Below, in pieces: positions 9,952 to 20,382 of a stretch of DNA of 49,828 nt. The stretch is taken from NCBI RefSeq assembly GCF_022376445.1, contig NW_025955251.1, positions 1 through 49,828 of the forward strand. Reading direction: 5' to 3'. Below the pieces are notes generated by a model. It did no database searches. It was not told the DNA's origin and saw only the letters and a program-made list of their open reading frames with translations. Both the position numbers and the translations under genes were made by a program. Every line of letters begins with the position of its first letter. Positions within the stretch are counted from its first letter, which is position 1. Source of the stretch: Fomitopsis serialis (taxonomy: Eukaryota; Basidiomycota; Agaricomycetes; Polyporales; Fomitopsidaceae).

Positions 9952-10585
9952 ATGTGCCATTAACATTGCGCGCTGCATCCCCGTTCGCTCCCTGCACCAG
10001 CCAAATACCAGGGAGGCCGCACCACTGGGCTGGCCATGGCCTCCGGACAGATACCCACAGGCGAGTGTCGGGATATGTGCTAAGATAACTTATACCTACT
10101 GCTTTTTAATTGAGCGGCGGAGTGCCGTTGGGCCTCCGCTTTGTTACTGACAATCACCTTCGTTCTGCATTACTGCGCCTTCATGGTGATTGCTTCCGTG
10201 CAATCTATGGCACGGGGCTCATGCGCGTGTGCTGTCTCCCGCAAGTTGATACCGAAGCATCTGTGTGTGAGTACTGGACAGTGCATCGTACAACATCTCA
10301 TGACAGTGCGCCGGATTCTTTCGACGAATTAAGTGCCGTACCCAAACTGTGTTGTTTCCGGTGCACAACGAGCATGTGAGGGTGAGAACCTCAGCTCAGG
10401 GACACATCCTGAGATTCAGAATTGCCCGGTGTTCACGAACAATTGATCAACTTCAAGAGTCCGCAACAGCGATCCTGCAGCTGACATTCTCTGCCTTTCA
10501 ATTTTTGGCGGTGTATCAAAGTGAGTTGTATGCCCCCCGTCAACCTGTACTGTATTGACTGCCTGTTTCCCAGTACGACTTCGCA
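9952..10585. repeat. Duplicated spacer and F-box leader
   Basis: From 9952 to about 10180 this spacer matches 16034 to about 16245 (shared blocks such as accactgggctgg and cagatacccacaggcgagtg). Weaker matches persist at 10284-10304 and 10368-10400 versus 16316-16337 and 16439-16471. A leader intron of the F-box gene is predicted at 10521-10573 (gtgagt to cccag). No gene inside. Confidence 0.7.
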
Positions 10586-12217
10586 ATGGGTACGGACAAG
10601 ACGCGCGAATTAGTGACCCACCGGGCTCCTCCCCCCGTCACCATGCTCCCCAACGAAATCGTCGTCGAAATCATCCGTCTCGCTAGCGCTAAGGGCGAGT
10701 CGTGGCGCGACATGGTAGTCGTGCTCAGATTGATGGGTGTATGCCGCTACTGGAAGGATGTCGTCGTGAACACGCCCCTCCTGTGGTCCAGCATTGACCT
10801 GTCGAAGGCCGTGCACTTCGTACGGCTTTGCCTGGCCCGCTCGGCCGGCGCAGAAATCGGGCTATACGATACACGTTCAATGAAGAATACCTCTGCGCTT
10901 GTGTCTCTGCTTGAGCCGCATTGCGCACAGGTTTCATACGTCGACCTCTCCCTTTTTTCCGATGGGGATGTGGCCGCATTCCTGCCAATACTGACTGCAT
11001 CCCTGCCTCGATTGATGTCGTTGTCCTTGGCTATGACCTCCCAGCACTCCTTGACGTTGGCGTCGAGGCACCTCCCTACTCTCCAGAACTTATCGCTGGA
11101 TGGCTTTACCATTGACATGGATTGGACCGCCTTACCTCTCCCAGTTGACGTCGCTGCGTCTTCGTGACATCAACCAGTCCGGTGCTCATCGCTTCTGCCT
11201 CGTTGCCTTCCTCGACATGCTCGAAGCATGCAAGTCTCTACAACACTTCTCCTGGCAATATGACGACTTCTACGACAATTTATTTTGCGACCACGAACAC
11301 GGAGAAGCAGCAGACCGTATCGTGTCACTGCGTCATTCACAGTCCTTTCACTTCTCTGGCCTACCAGCTGACATCTCGAATGTCACCACCCACGTCTCGC
11401 TCTCGAGGTATACCCGCCTTTCGCTGGAGATCATCGTATACTCGCTGTGGTACGTCGAGGATCCAACACTGCCAAGCCCGAGCGAACTTGAAGTTAGGCG
11501 CCAAATCCCTTCATTCCGTACCATTTTGCTTCCTAATCCAAAGTTAAACCACCCTGCATTCACGCGCACCTGGCGTCATGCCATTGCATGGGTCGAGGAG
11601 GACCTCGTCGTTTGCGCGGACGAGGAGCGCACGTTGTTCTGGGAGTCGCACCCCCAAGTTCCACTGGACTTCTGATGTCTTCCCTGAGGCACCGTTGCTC
11701 TACATGGTATACGGCGTGCTGGATGGCATACTGGACGACTCGGAGAGCGGACGGGTTTTTGATCGAGTCCTGTGCGAGCTCGGGGGCTTCCTCGGCTGCT
11801 CAGTAGAGACCCTTGTTGTCCACGGCGGCCACACACACACCCAGGAGCTCGAGATGGAACACTGGATCCAGATGCCTCACAGCCTTATCGAGGCTCATGC
11901 ACCTCGACGACATACAGAACCACTGCGACGCAGACAGTTTCCCTCCTGCTCTCGCACCAACAGACGCCGGGATCCCATGCGCTGGTTTACAGAACCTCTA
12001 TATGCGCTTTGATCCCTACGAGGAGGGTGGTTGGATGATGCTCGGCAGACTCAATTCGGCACTAGTTGAACGCGCGAAGGGCGATTCCCGCCTGAGGGGC
12101 CTCAGCCTAGTGCTGGGGACTACAAAAAAGAGGGTGTCTCTCCATTCACTTCGTCGTCGGTCGGTTGTCACTTGCCAAAAGAATTCGAAGAGATTCAAGC
12201 GAGCTTTGAGTCCTTAG
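10586..12217 (+). pseudogene. F-box family B pseudogene, several frameshifts
   Basis: Related along its full length to the intact family-B gene at 12755-14473. The F-box region is good (MLPNEIVVEIIRLASAKG, GVCRYWKDVVVNTPLLW). The frame breaks near 11145: LSLDGFTIDMDWTALPL ends in one frame and SQLTSLRLRD resumes in the next, so one base is missing. A second break near 11660 follows FWESHPQVPLDF and a third lies near 11870-11890, after which PPALAPTDAGIPCAG and FDPYEEGGWMMLGRLNSALV match the family C-terminus. Three shifts plus loss of the last segment make a functional product unlikely. The position beside the SUR7 gene mirrors F-box 16546 beside the broken SUR7 copy. Confidence 0.8.
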
Positions 12218-12754
12218 TAGGTGACTTGTTCGCAGTGAGGATCATTGGGTATAACGAATAGTGTCACGTTGACAATGGACGTACTGTTTGTTAATTACAC
12301 TACGTCTACCTCCGACTCCTTCCACCTTTGCGTTTTATGCACGGCGATTCGGTTTGGTGTTGACCAATGCATTTCAGCAGTCTCGCATGTTAGCGTGAGC
12401 TGAAAATTGAAAATTGCCTGGGATAGTGTGAGATGATCAGCTCGAGGCAGTCTCTGTAGCGGCCCTCGTGTATTCAATGCCACTCAATCACTCTCGTTTT
12501 GTGCGATGTAAGTACCAAGCAAGTACAGCTAATAGTTTCTTACCTTCTCAATTTGAATCCTCCGCCATTTCTCGGCATTTCTCACGCCGGAACCGCGCTT
12601 TATAAGTGAGACTTGGCCAAGACTTGTCTTGGGCAGGCCGCATATCCGACTCATTGGCTGTGTTCCTTGCCTCTAGCTCGTACGTCTGTCTGATCGAGGT
12701 TAGTTGGATTCTTCTCGTCAAGCTCTCTTATATAAGTCCTGTTTGCAGGGCGCC
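12218..12754. promoter_or_regulatory. Upstream region of F-box 12755
   Basis: 537 bp between the pseudogene and the intact F-box gene. A TATA-like tataag lies at 12601-12606. A leader intron is likely at 12699-12748 (gttagt to ttgcag), matching the leader intron seen in the copy at 10586; this is why the start was placed at 12755 rather than at the in-frame ATG 12704. Confidence 0.5.
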
Positions 12755-14473
12755 ATGGCTGCACGCAGCAGAACGCGAGAGTTAGGGAGCGAGCTGCGGG
12801 CAACCCCCTTTGTCAGCATGCTCCCCAATGAAACCTTCGTCGAAATCATCCGTCTCGCCAGTGCCGACTCGGATGGATGGTGCGACAACACGATGGTATT
12901 GGCCAGATCCATGGGCGTATGCCGCTACTGGAGAGACCTCATCATCCATACGCCACTCTTATGGACCAGAATCGAGTTGTCGAACAACACGCAATACATA
13001 CGGCAATTCCTGGCCCGCTCAGGCAGCGCGAGTATCACACTATCCTGTCCATATCTACGGCGGACGCGATTATCAGTGCTCGCCCCTCTGCTCGAGCCGC
13101 ATTACGCGCGGGTCGCACGTACGGACTTCCGGTTCTTCGACGACGAAGACGCTGCTACACTGCCGGCGATGCTGAGTTCCTTCTTACCCTGCCTGGCATC
13201 AATTTCCCTCAGGCTGTACTCTTTTATTACTCTACGGCAACGCTACTGCATGCGATTGGAATCGAGACATCTCCCGAGTCTCCGGAGCCTATCCCTTGAA
13301 AGGTTCACCTTGGATCTGACTCCAGATTTCCCGCTGTCGCGCCTGGTAACGCTCAGGCTCTCCCTCGTCGATCTCCCTGGTGATCATCAATGCCTCGTCA
13401 CTTTCCTCGATATGCTAGAAGCATGCAAGTCGTTGGAGAACTTCTCCTGGGGGAAATCCGGCTTCAAAAACTACTGTGAGCTCTGTGAGCACGGAGCAAG
13501 AGCAGACCGCATTATACCACTGCACCGTATACGGAAATTCTTTTTCTGTGGACGAACAGCTGACGTCGCAAATGTCATGTCGCACATCTCGCTACCAAAG
13601 AGTGCTCGCCTCTCGCTGGATACACACCTCTTTGATCTGAATCGTGGAGGGGAGATCAAGCGCCAGATCCCCACACTCCACGACATCTTGCCACCTCACA
13701 CGATGTCGGGCATGCAGTTTATGTCAAACGCGCGGCACGTCGTGATATGGGCCTCCTCCTACGACGAGATACTCGGCATCTGTGCAGATAAACAGCGCAC
13801 GTCGTTCTGGGAGTCTCAGCCCTGGCGCCATCCGTCACTTGAGGGATGGCCCGAGAGCGCCCAAAATGTCCCGGAGCCACCGTCGCTCTACGTGGTGTAC
13901 GACTTGTCACTGTTCACCGACCCAAACAATGAATTGGACGAGTGGCTCCTTGATCAAGTCCTGCGTGGAATTGGAAACTCCTTCGACCCCTCCGTGGAAA
14001 GCCTCGTCATACACGGGTGCACGGACCCGACGTATATCGAAACGGGTACCTGGACGGGGCTGCTCAACACCTTCCCTCAGCTCATCCGCCTCGACATCAT
14101 CACAGACGACTCCGACATAAGCGCCTTCCCTTCTGCTCTCATACCGACCGACTCGGAGGCCGGGGTCCCATGCGCAAGTTTGCGCGAGCTCTATCTGCAC
14201 TTCGATCCCATTGACAACGGTGGATGGGCGACGCTCAGTGGTCTCGCCGCGGCGTTGCAGAAACGCGCGGAACGTGGCTCCCGCTTGGAGAGCCTGAGCC
14301 TCGTGGTGAACACTACCCATGACGAGGAGTCCCCCTTCACGTCTTCCGGCGATCGCTTGCCAACGAGCGAGGATTTCGGCTTTGAGGAAGTCCAAACAAC
14401 TTTGGAATCTTTGGTCGGGTCGCTCTCGGTGCAGATCGTCCTGAATCGATGGCAGGCATTGGCAGCCCGTTGA
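12755..14473 (+). CDS. F-box-like protein, family B, intact
   Basis: Single coding exon, 572 residues from ATG 12755 (589 if ATG 12704 is used). The F-box lies at about residues 22-75: SMLPNETFVEIIRLASAD, then SMGVCRYWRDLIIHTPLLW and RIELS, the common basidiomycete form. The rest consists of repeated Leu-rich units (for example LPSLRSLSLERFTLDLTPDF and FLDMLEACKSLENFSW), consistent with degenerate leucine-rich repeats used for substrate binding. Known F-box proteins bind Skp1 and deliver substrates to cullin-1 ligases; the target here is unknown. It is the best preserved member of four family-B sequences in the window. Confidence 0.82.
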   Translation: MAARSRTRELGSELRATPFVSMLPNETFVEIIRLASADSDGWCDNTMVLARSMGVCRYWRDLIIHTPLLWTRIELSNNTQYIRQFLARSGSASITLSCPYLRRTRLSVLAPLLEPHYARVARTDFRFFDDEDAATLPAMLSSFLPCLASISLRLYSFITLRQRYCMRLESRHLPSLRSLSLERFTLDLTPDFPLSRLVTLRLSLVDLPGDHQCLVTFLDMLEACKSLENFSWGKSGFKNYCELCEHGARADRIIPLHRIRKFFFCGRTADVANVMSHISLPKSARLSLDTHLFDLNRGGEIKRQIPTLHDILPPHTMSGMQFMSNARHVVIWASSYDEILGICADKQRTSFWESQPWRHPSLEGWPESAQNVPEPPSLYVVYDLSLFTDPNNELDEWLLDQVLRGIGNSFDPSVESLVIHGCTDPTYIETGTWTGLLNTFPQLIRLDIITDDSDISAFPSALIPTDSEAGVPCASLRELYLHFDPIDNGGWATLSGLAAALQKRAERGSRLESLSLVVNTTHDEESPFTSSGDRLPTSEDFGFEEVQTTLESLVGSLSVQIVLNRWQALAAR

Positions 14474-15163
14474 CAACTTTGAACGCGCTGCTTGTGCTAG
14501 TCATGTATAGTACCACATCAAGTCCACCTCTTTCTTCCGTGGCGGTCTCTCCATGTGCGAGCTCGTTCCGTTCTTTCCTGACTGCAAGACTCGGAGGACT
14601 TGCGCGTCTGGTAAGTACTGAGTCTACTGACCGTTATGTGCTTTCCAGGGGACCAAACGCGCAGCGCCGAACCTGAAAACCCGACTCAGCTACGTGAATC
14701 GTATGCAGGAGCGTAACATGCTTTCTCGTGTGCCCATGAAGTACGTCGAGCGTGCAAGAGGCCGGAGCACTCGTCCATGGCACTCGAGGCCGCATGTGTA
14801 TTGAAACAATCCGCAGATTGCCAGTGGCTACCACCGCGGTTTCGAACTGTCAATGTGAGTACTGTCACTGTCGTTTGGGACTTGTGTTGATCAGATGGCA
14901 TAGCGTGTCGAATCAGCACCCTTGCCAACCTGTGTCACGAGTCTGCTTCGGAGTCTCATGACAGATAGGGTGCTTCTCGATCCTCAAACGCCAGAAAACG
15001 ATAATACAAGTGGAGTTTAGCGTCAGCCACTGAAGGGCACGAGCGAGGCCAATTTGCAAGTGACGCTGTGTACTGTGCGTGCGTGTATGTACGTGGTTAG
15101 AACGGGTGTTGGTGAGTGCCAATTTGGTTCAGAATTTTACGGGCGATCGGTTCTTCCGTGTAC
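14474..15163. other. Intergenic
   Basis: 690 bp with no convincing coding frame. The left border of the SUR7 segmental duplication falls near 15155. Nothing else recognised. Confidence 0.45.
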
Positions 15164-16033
15164 ATGGCGACGCTTGACTTTGCGCGCGTAGAGATTGGCA
15201 AGGGAAAGGCGACAGCGAGTGGCGACCGTTCAAACGCGCTCACGGAGCTAAGGGTGCGTCCAGGTTTGATCCATCTGATCGTCTTTGTCTGCATACCTGA
15301 CACACTCATCAGTCTGGCACTTCATTCATGTGGGTCGGGCTCGGTGCGCGGACTCTATCTCTGCAGGGCAGACTGCTGGTACGAGCCTTCTGGGGGCCGT
15401 GTCTGGTCCGTATATCCGCTTATGTTGCATGGACTCCATACCTTAACACGCACCTCCAGGCAACGCGTACAATGTCATCATTTACAGCGGCAGCGGCGAC
15501 GGCTCTAGCTCTGTCTCTATCGGTTCTTCCTGGACTCGCGGACTCGCGCTCCATCCCGTTGGTGCGTGTCTTCTCTCTTCACGTCCCTTCACGGTCTCCT
15601 CACAAGATTGCGTTGGCAGCGGCTGGCGTGACGCTGATCGCGTTCCTGCCGAGTCTCTCGAGCCACATCACCCTCCGTCTTTTCGCATCCCTCGCGTCCT
15701 TCCTTGGAGGCACCGTCGCCTTCATCGCCTTCCTCCGAGTCGTCGATGTCGCGCTCTACGCGTACGTGAAGAGCGAAGTCGGCAGGCTAGACAACGTCGA
15801 CGCGCATACAGATACCGCGCCCGGTACGTAGCTTCTACCTCGATTGCGACGCGCCTCTGATTTCGTCGGATCGGCAGGATTCTGGATGACGTTTGTGTCG
15901 TTCATCCTCCTCTTCCTCGCGGGCGGAACGGTCTGCTTCGGGTCGACGGGACCGCATGGCGGGGGCGACCAACTACCCCATGGCGTCCAGCAAGTTCTCG
16001 CGATCGTGGAGGGACTGCTTCACCCGCTCTTAG
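15164..16033 (+). pseudogene. Broken partial copy of the SUR7/PalI gene
   Basis: Matches the gene at 8989-9951 from its TLDFARV stretch onward. The first membrane segment is absent, because similarity starts inside exon 1. The microexon donor gtatgt has become attcat, and the next exon has lost the CSSAG end with its donor. A 6-nt insertion lies near 15738 (cgagtc region), and a 2-nt deletion in the last exon (gggcgtcgacgg became gggtcgacgg near 15940) shifts the frame and loses the original tail. TM2-TM4 coding is otherwise nearly unchanged, so the copy is fairly young. A short protein with TM2-TM4 from an internal start is possible but unlikely. Confidence 0.82.
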
Positions 16034-16545
16034 ATGTGCCATCATTGCACGTCATGCCTCTCCCTGCACCGAATTCTAGGGCGGCCGCACCACTGGGCTG
16101 GTCATGCCAGACAGATACCCACAGGCGAGTGTCAGGATATGTGCTAGCATAATTTATGCCTACTACTTTGAATCGAGCGGCAGAGTACCGTTGGGCCTCC
16201 GGCTTTCTTACTTACTGACCACCACCTTCGTTCTGCGCTACCCCACACTAATGCTTGTTTTATGACACCCTTCCGCGAGAGTATGCAGACTTCAATATTG
16301 TGTGCATTTGTGGGCAATACGTCGTACAACACCACACGAATGGGTACTAGATCCTTCCAAGGGTCACAGGCCCGGAACGAGTTGCTATACGTAATGAACG
16401 TACATCCTCCACGCGAGTCTCAGGCTGCTCAACCTTAACGAACATGTGATGGTGAGAACAGCATCTCAAGGCGGACCCACCACATCCCTAACACGTTCCG
16501 CGTTGGCGTCCTCCGTGTTTTGTTGCATCGTTCACGGTTCGTCTG
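16034..16545. repeat. Duplicated spacer, second copy
   Basis: Paralogous to 9952-10470, with the matches listed there. It contains the promoter and leader of the F-box gene at 16546. No gene inside. Confidence 0.65.
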
Positions 16546-18495
16546 ATGCAGACTAAGGCTCGCTGCAAGAATGCTGATGGCAGAAATATAGTTCAGCACC
16601 GTCAGATGACGGCAAACGCCCTCGATAACCCGCTGCTTCTGTTGTCAGAGGACGAGCGTTCGCAATTGCGGGGTCGCTCACTCCAGGAGATCCGTAGCTG
16701 GCTGGAGATCGAAGCTCGAGAACGCCGTTGCTGCCTGGCGGATCTCCACAGCGCATACAATGCGACACTCGCTATACACAGACTGCCCATCGAGATCCTT
16801 GTGAAGACCCTGGACCTCGTCGGCAGTGAATTTCTAACCTGGACCGAGGCGCACTGGTGGAAGGTCATCCGACGCTTTTGGGTGCTCAGGATCATGGGAG
16901 TTTGCAGGCACTGGAGGAGTTCGATTGTGGGTTCTCCTGTCTTTTGGGTGAACATTTCCTTGCGGAGCAGCCGGGAGTTCGTGGACCTCTGCCTCGCGCG
17001 CTCGGCCGACAAGGCTGTCACCCTTTTCCGGCCGGCATATCGCCCCTCCCATGTCGATGATGACTGCTCGATACTGGTTGCGCTCGTGGCGCAACACCAT
17101 TTACGGATTGCCAGTGTTGTCGTCGAGGGCGATCAACCTGGGATTGCCGATACTCTCACCCAAAGCTTCAAGACCTTCCTCCCTTCGCTAACTTCCATGG
17201 ATCTCACGCTTTCCAGAGGAGCCCAACGCTCGGTTTATCCCCTGCAATTCACACAAGGTCATCTCCCCAGCCTGCGACACGTCCGCATGTCTGGTGTCAC
17301 GCTGGACCAGTGGAGCGCTCTCCCCTTTGCACAATTGACATCGTTGACAATCTCGGGGATCAGAGTTCTTGATCATGACCTCAGGGAGTCCTGTGAACTT
17401 TCTTTTCCGGCCCTCCTAGAGCTCCTGGGTGCTTGCACGTCATTGGAAGAGCTCACATACAATGATATGGTGCAAGAGGAAATGTGGGCAGCCGATGTGA
17501 ACCTCACTGTGTCGCTATCCCATTTACGGCACCTCCGAATGTCTGGGACAACAACAAACATCTCGAAGGTTGTGGCGCATTTGTCATTGCCGCCGACCGT
17601 TCAGCTCTACCTCGACTTACGCGCGCGCGACACTTTTGCCATTCTCCCCACGGAACACGAGCACGACCACCTTTCGGTCCTCAATGCCGCCCTCCCGCGA
17701 GATGTCACGAAGCTGCCTGTTCTCCAGAACCTACGGCATGTCATGGCATGGTGCACTAATCACAGGCTCGATGTCTACGCTGTATCGGACATCACCGCAC
17801 TCTGGAAATCGCAGCTATGGAGAATATCAGACCGCAGATTCCTCCCAGTCACGTATGACCTCGACATCCCGCCGATGCCATCAGTCTATATGACGTACCC
17901 CCTAGACTATCGCCAACTTCGCCTGAGCCGCGACGTCCTCCGAGGTGTTATAGCTGAACTCGGCGACGGATATCTCTCACCAGCCGTGCAGACACTCGTC
18001 ATATGCGGAGATGCTGAGGGTGTCGACACTCACAGCTGGATCCGACTGCTCACCGCCTTCCCAAATCTCGAGCATCTCGAGGTCGTGGCGGATGCTTGTA
18101 GCGTATGTGCCCTCCCACCTGCTCTTGCGCCGAGCCCTGCTGGTATTCCCTGCACACGGCTGCACAAACTTGTTATTCGGTTCAATCCTCTGGTGCGCCA
18201 CGACGTCAATGGTCGGACAATGTTCGATGCCCTCCATGCGGCGCTGCGAGCTCGTACTGCAGGCGGCTGTCGCCGCCTGCAGACCCTTTGCCTTGTAGCG
18301 GAACCCCGGAAACCGACTGCGTGGCCCAAATGGGGCTCTGCTTATAACGCCGGCCCGTATGCGTTAGCTGTCGACTATAGGCTGCCCGATGACTTTCAGG
18401 AGATCAAGGCCGATCTAGAGTCTGTCGTGGACTTGTTGACGGTCACGGTTCAGACGCATCATTGGGATCTTAAGGTCAAGCCGTTCAACTGGTGA
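16546..18495 (+). CDS. F-box-like protein, family B, diverged intact copy
   Basis: Single-exon frame of 649 residues. A region of about 60 residues rich in Arg/Glu/Leu (LSEDERSQLRGRSLQEIRSW) precedes the F-box (IHRLPIEILVKTLDLVGSE, then RIMGVCRHWRSSIVGSPVFW; residues about 78-135). Further on come LCLARSADKAV and many Leu-rich units, for example LPSLRHVRMSGVTLDQW and FPALLELLGACTSLEEL. Compared with the gene at 12755 it has a longer N-terminus and clearly lower similarity. The position downstream of the SUR7 copy mirrors that of the pseudogene at 10586. Likely an SCF substrate receptor; target unknown. An inner start at MTANALDN (16606) is possible. Confidence 0.8.
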   Translation: MQTKARCKNADGRNIVQHRQMTANALDNPLLLLSEDERSQLRGRSLQEIRSWLEIEARERRCCLADLHSAYNATLAIHRLPIEILVKTLDLVGSEFLTWTEAHWWKVIRRFWVLRIMGVCRHWRSSIVGSPVFWVNISLRSSREFVDLCLARSADKAVTLFRPAYRPSHVDDDCSILVALVAQHHLRIASVVVEGDQPGIADTLTQSFKTFLPSLTSMDLTLSRGAQRSVYPLQFTQGHLPSLRHVRMSGVTLDQWSALPFAQLTSLTISGIRVLDHDLRESCELSFPALLELLGACTSLEELTYNDMVQEEMWAADVNLTVSLSHLRHLRMSGTTTNISKVVAHLSLPPTVQLYLDLRARDTFAILPTEHEHDHLSVLNAALPRDVTKLPVLQNLRHVMAWCTNHRLDVYAVSDITALWKSQLWRISDRRFLPVTYDLDIPPMPSVYMTYPLDYRQLRLSRDVLRGVIAELGDGYLSPAVQTLVICGDAEGVDTHSWIRLLTAFPNLEHLEVVADACSVCALPPALAPSPAGIPCTRLHKLVIRFNPLVRHDVNGRTMFDALHAALRARTAGGCRRLQTLCLVAEPRKPTAWPKWGSAYNAGPYALAVDYRLPDDFQEIKADLESVVDLLTVTVQTHHWDLKVKPFNW

Positions 18496-19279
18496 CTCCC
18501 CTTGATTTCTGTCCGCCATTGTCCGAGTGACCAGCCAGTAAGTCACATGAATTCTGGAGAGTGTCGTGCCAGTGCGTAGCTCATCAGTATGTCAAGACAT
18601 CATCCTGCTCTATTCCTGTTCTTGGTGAGGCTCAAACACGTCCTGCTTTCACTCGCACGTAGAATGGCATATCGTCGAGTGCGTATCTAGTTGTGCGTCA
18701 CGCCGCGCCGGCGTGGCGATGGTGACAAGCTTTCGTAGCCGAACTACATGTTGGTGAACTAATGTTGAACCCGCTGTACTCGAACTTCCATATACAAATG
18801 ATGACGCAGATGCGGCTATGGGGATTTGGAGGCATATGTAAGGACTGTATCAATGTTGTCCAATGGCTACGATGCTCTGAACCAGCCCACAGCACATGTC
18901 AGGTTTAATGCATGCCAGCCTGTGTTCCGCGTCAACGGAAGTTCATGACAAATTGAAACGAATCATTCTCACCGGAAAGCGACACCGAGAACGCGTTCTC
19001 TGAGTCGCAACATTGTCATCTTTCAAGGGTTCGTCTGCCACTCGAGTGCCAGAAAACGCGACGCGGAACGGGCTGTACATCGGTCACTGACTCACTCAAC
19101 AAGCTTTTGGCAGCTACATATACGTATACGCTGGACAGTGGAGGGCACACCAATGGCACTGTATAGCGCGTCTTCGTCAAGAGCAAGCGCTAGAGGGATT
19201 GGTGAGTCTCCATTCGGCTTCACACCACTCCGTACCCACCGAACTTAGCATTCGTACCAGTACCTCATCAGGCGAGAAG
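18496..19279. other. Intergenic
   Basis: 784 bp between two F-box sequences. I see no coding frame, tandem repeat or RNA gene. Confidence 0.45.
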
Positions 19280-20382
19280 ATGCCTTCGCTGTTGTCGCTG
19301 CCAGTAGACTTCATTGTCTCTCCCTTTCTACCTTCGCGACATCGAGGGCTTCATCAACCGCGCCGCGACGTGTCGTCTTCTCCACGAACTGTCCCTACAT
19401 ACCTCGCCTTCACCTGGCTGCCGCGGCATCGAGGATCTTCTTCCGGCCCGACCCACACTTCCTCGTAGCTGCTACGGCCCGTCAAGTGAGCGACTGGGCG
19501 TCCCTCTCGTCCGCCAACACTGCCGAGCCTGCCGAGCTCCGTCTCGCCTTCCGCAAGGGCTTCGAGGGCCTCATGGAGCTCGCACTCGAGCACGCGGGCC
19601 TTACGCAGGAGCGCATCCGCGAGCTCTACGAGATGCGCTTCTCGACGACCAACCCCGTGACGGACCTCATCGACAAGTGCGTTGGCGTGCAGTGGTGTTC
19701 CACGCCCAATTTCTGGGAAGGCGGCGTGAATGACGCGTGGACGATCAACGTCGACGCGCCCGACGTTTTTTTCTACCTCGTCGCGTACGGCGAGCTGTTC
19801 GCACCGGCGTTCGACGCGCTCCTCAATACGAGCGTGGTGCCGGAGGCCCTCAACGTCGATACGAGGCTGGAATTCATCAAGTACTGCGTGCAGGATTGGC
19901 ACTGCTGGCAGTTGCAGCATCCGCGTAGTCCGCATTGGGGCGTTGTGGTGGATGCGCGCAGGGCTGTCGAGTCCGTCGGGCCTTACACCCCTAACGCGGA
20001 CGGCATCGCGGGCAACTTTTCCACGGAAGTCGCAAACCGCCCGAACCAGTGGGGGCTCAGGCACCTGCTGCGCAGCTCGCGATGGAAGCCTTCGTGGTCG
20101 GAGGTACGCGCGGCCGTAGGGGGCGATTTCGAGGAGGGGTGGAAGCAGGACTTGTGGTGGGCCATCGTGATGTGCCAGGGCCTCGAGGGCCTCAAGATGA
20201 TCAGACCAGGAGACCTCGGGCCGTGAAGGGAACGATTGGCTGCCTGGAGAGCTAGAATCGCGGCAATGCCGGCGAGTCAGAGGCCCGACAAGGTCAAGGT
20301 TCATGAGTGGGAAACCTACGTATTCCCTGACCTCATCAAGGATGTGGATATCACAACGGGCAGGGTGAGACCTGTTGCGTGA
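19280..20382 (+). pseudogene. F-box family A pseudogene
   Basis: Matches the intact 376-residue family-A genes throughout. It starts MPSLLSLPVD, then loses frame near 19305-19315 (next piece SLPFYLRDIEGFINRAATCR). A second deletion of about 10 bp near 19405-19415 removes the RTIL part, after which the long frame ATARQVSDWASLSSANTAEP runs on. A Trp-to-stop change (TGG to TGA, 20224-20226) interrupts the conserved C-terminus. Beyond this stop the frame still encodes RLAAWRARIAAMPASQRPDK and VFPDL to a TGA at 20380-20382. Two shifts and one nonsense codon indicate a dead copy. The 246-residue central frame could in principle be translated from 19486. Confidence 0.85.

Noticed and set aside
13907..14476. 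189-codon minus-strand frame
   Set aside because: Mirror of the intact F-box gene at 12755-14473.
15328..15831. 167-codon plus-strand frame with membrane segments, considered as a second functional SUR7 gene
   Set aside because: The frame runs through former introns, lacks the first membrane span and loses the tail by a 2-nt deletion; splice sites of two exons are destroyed.
19354..20304. 316-codon open frame on the minus strand
   Set aside because: It is antisense to the family-A F-box pseudogene; GC-rich third positions on the plus strand create long antisense frames. Its Arg/Glu/His-rich translation has no family match.
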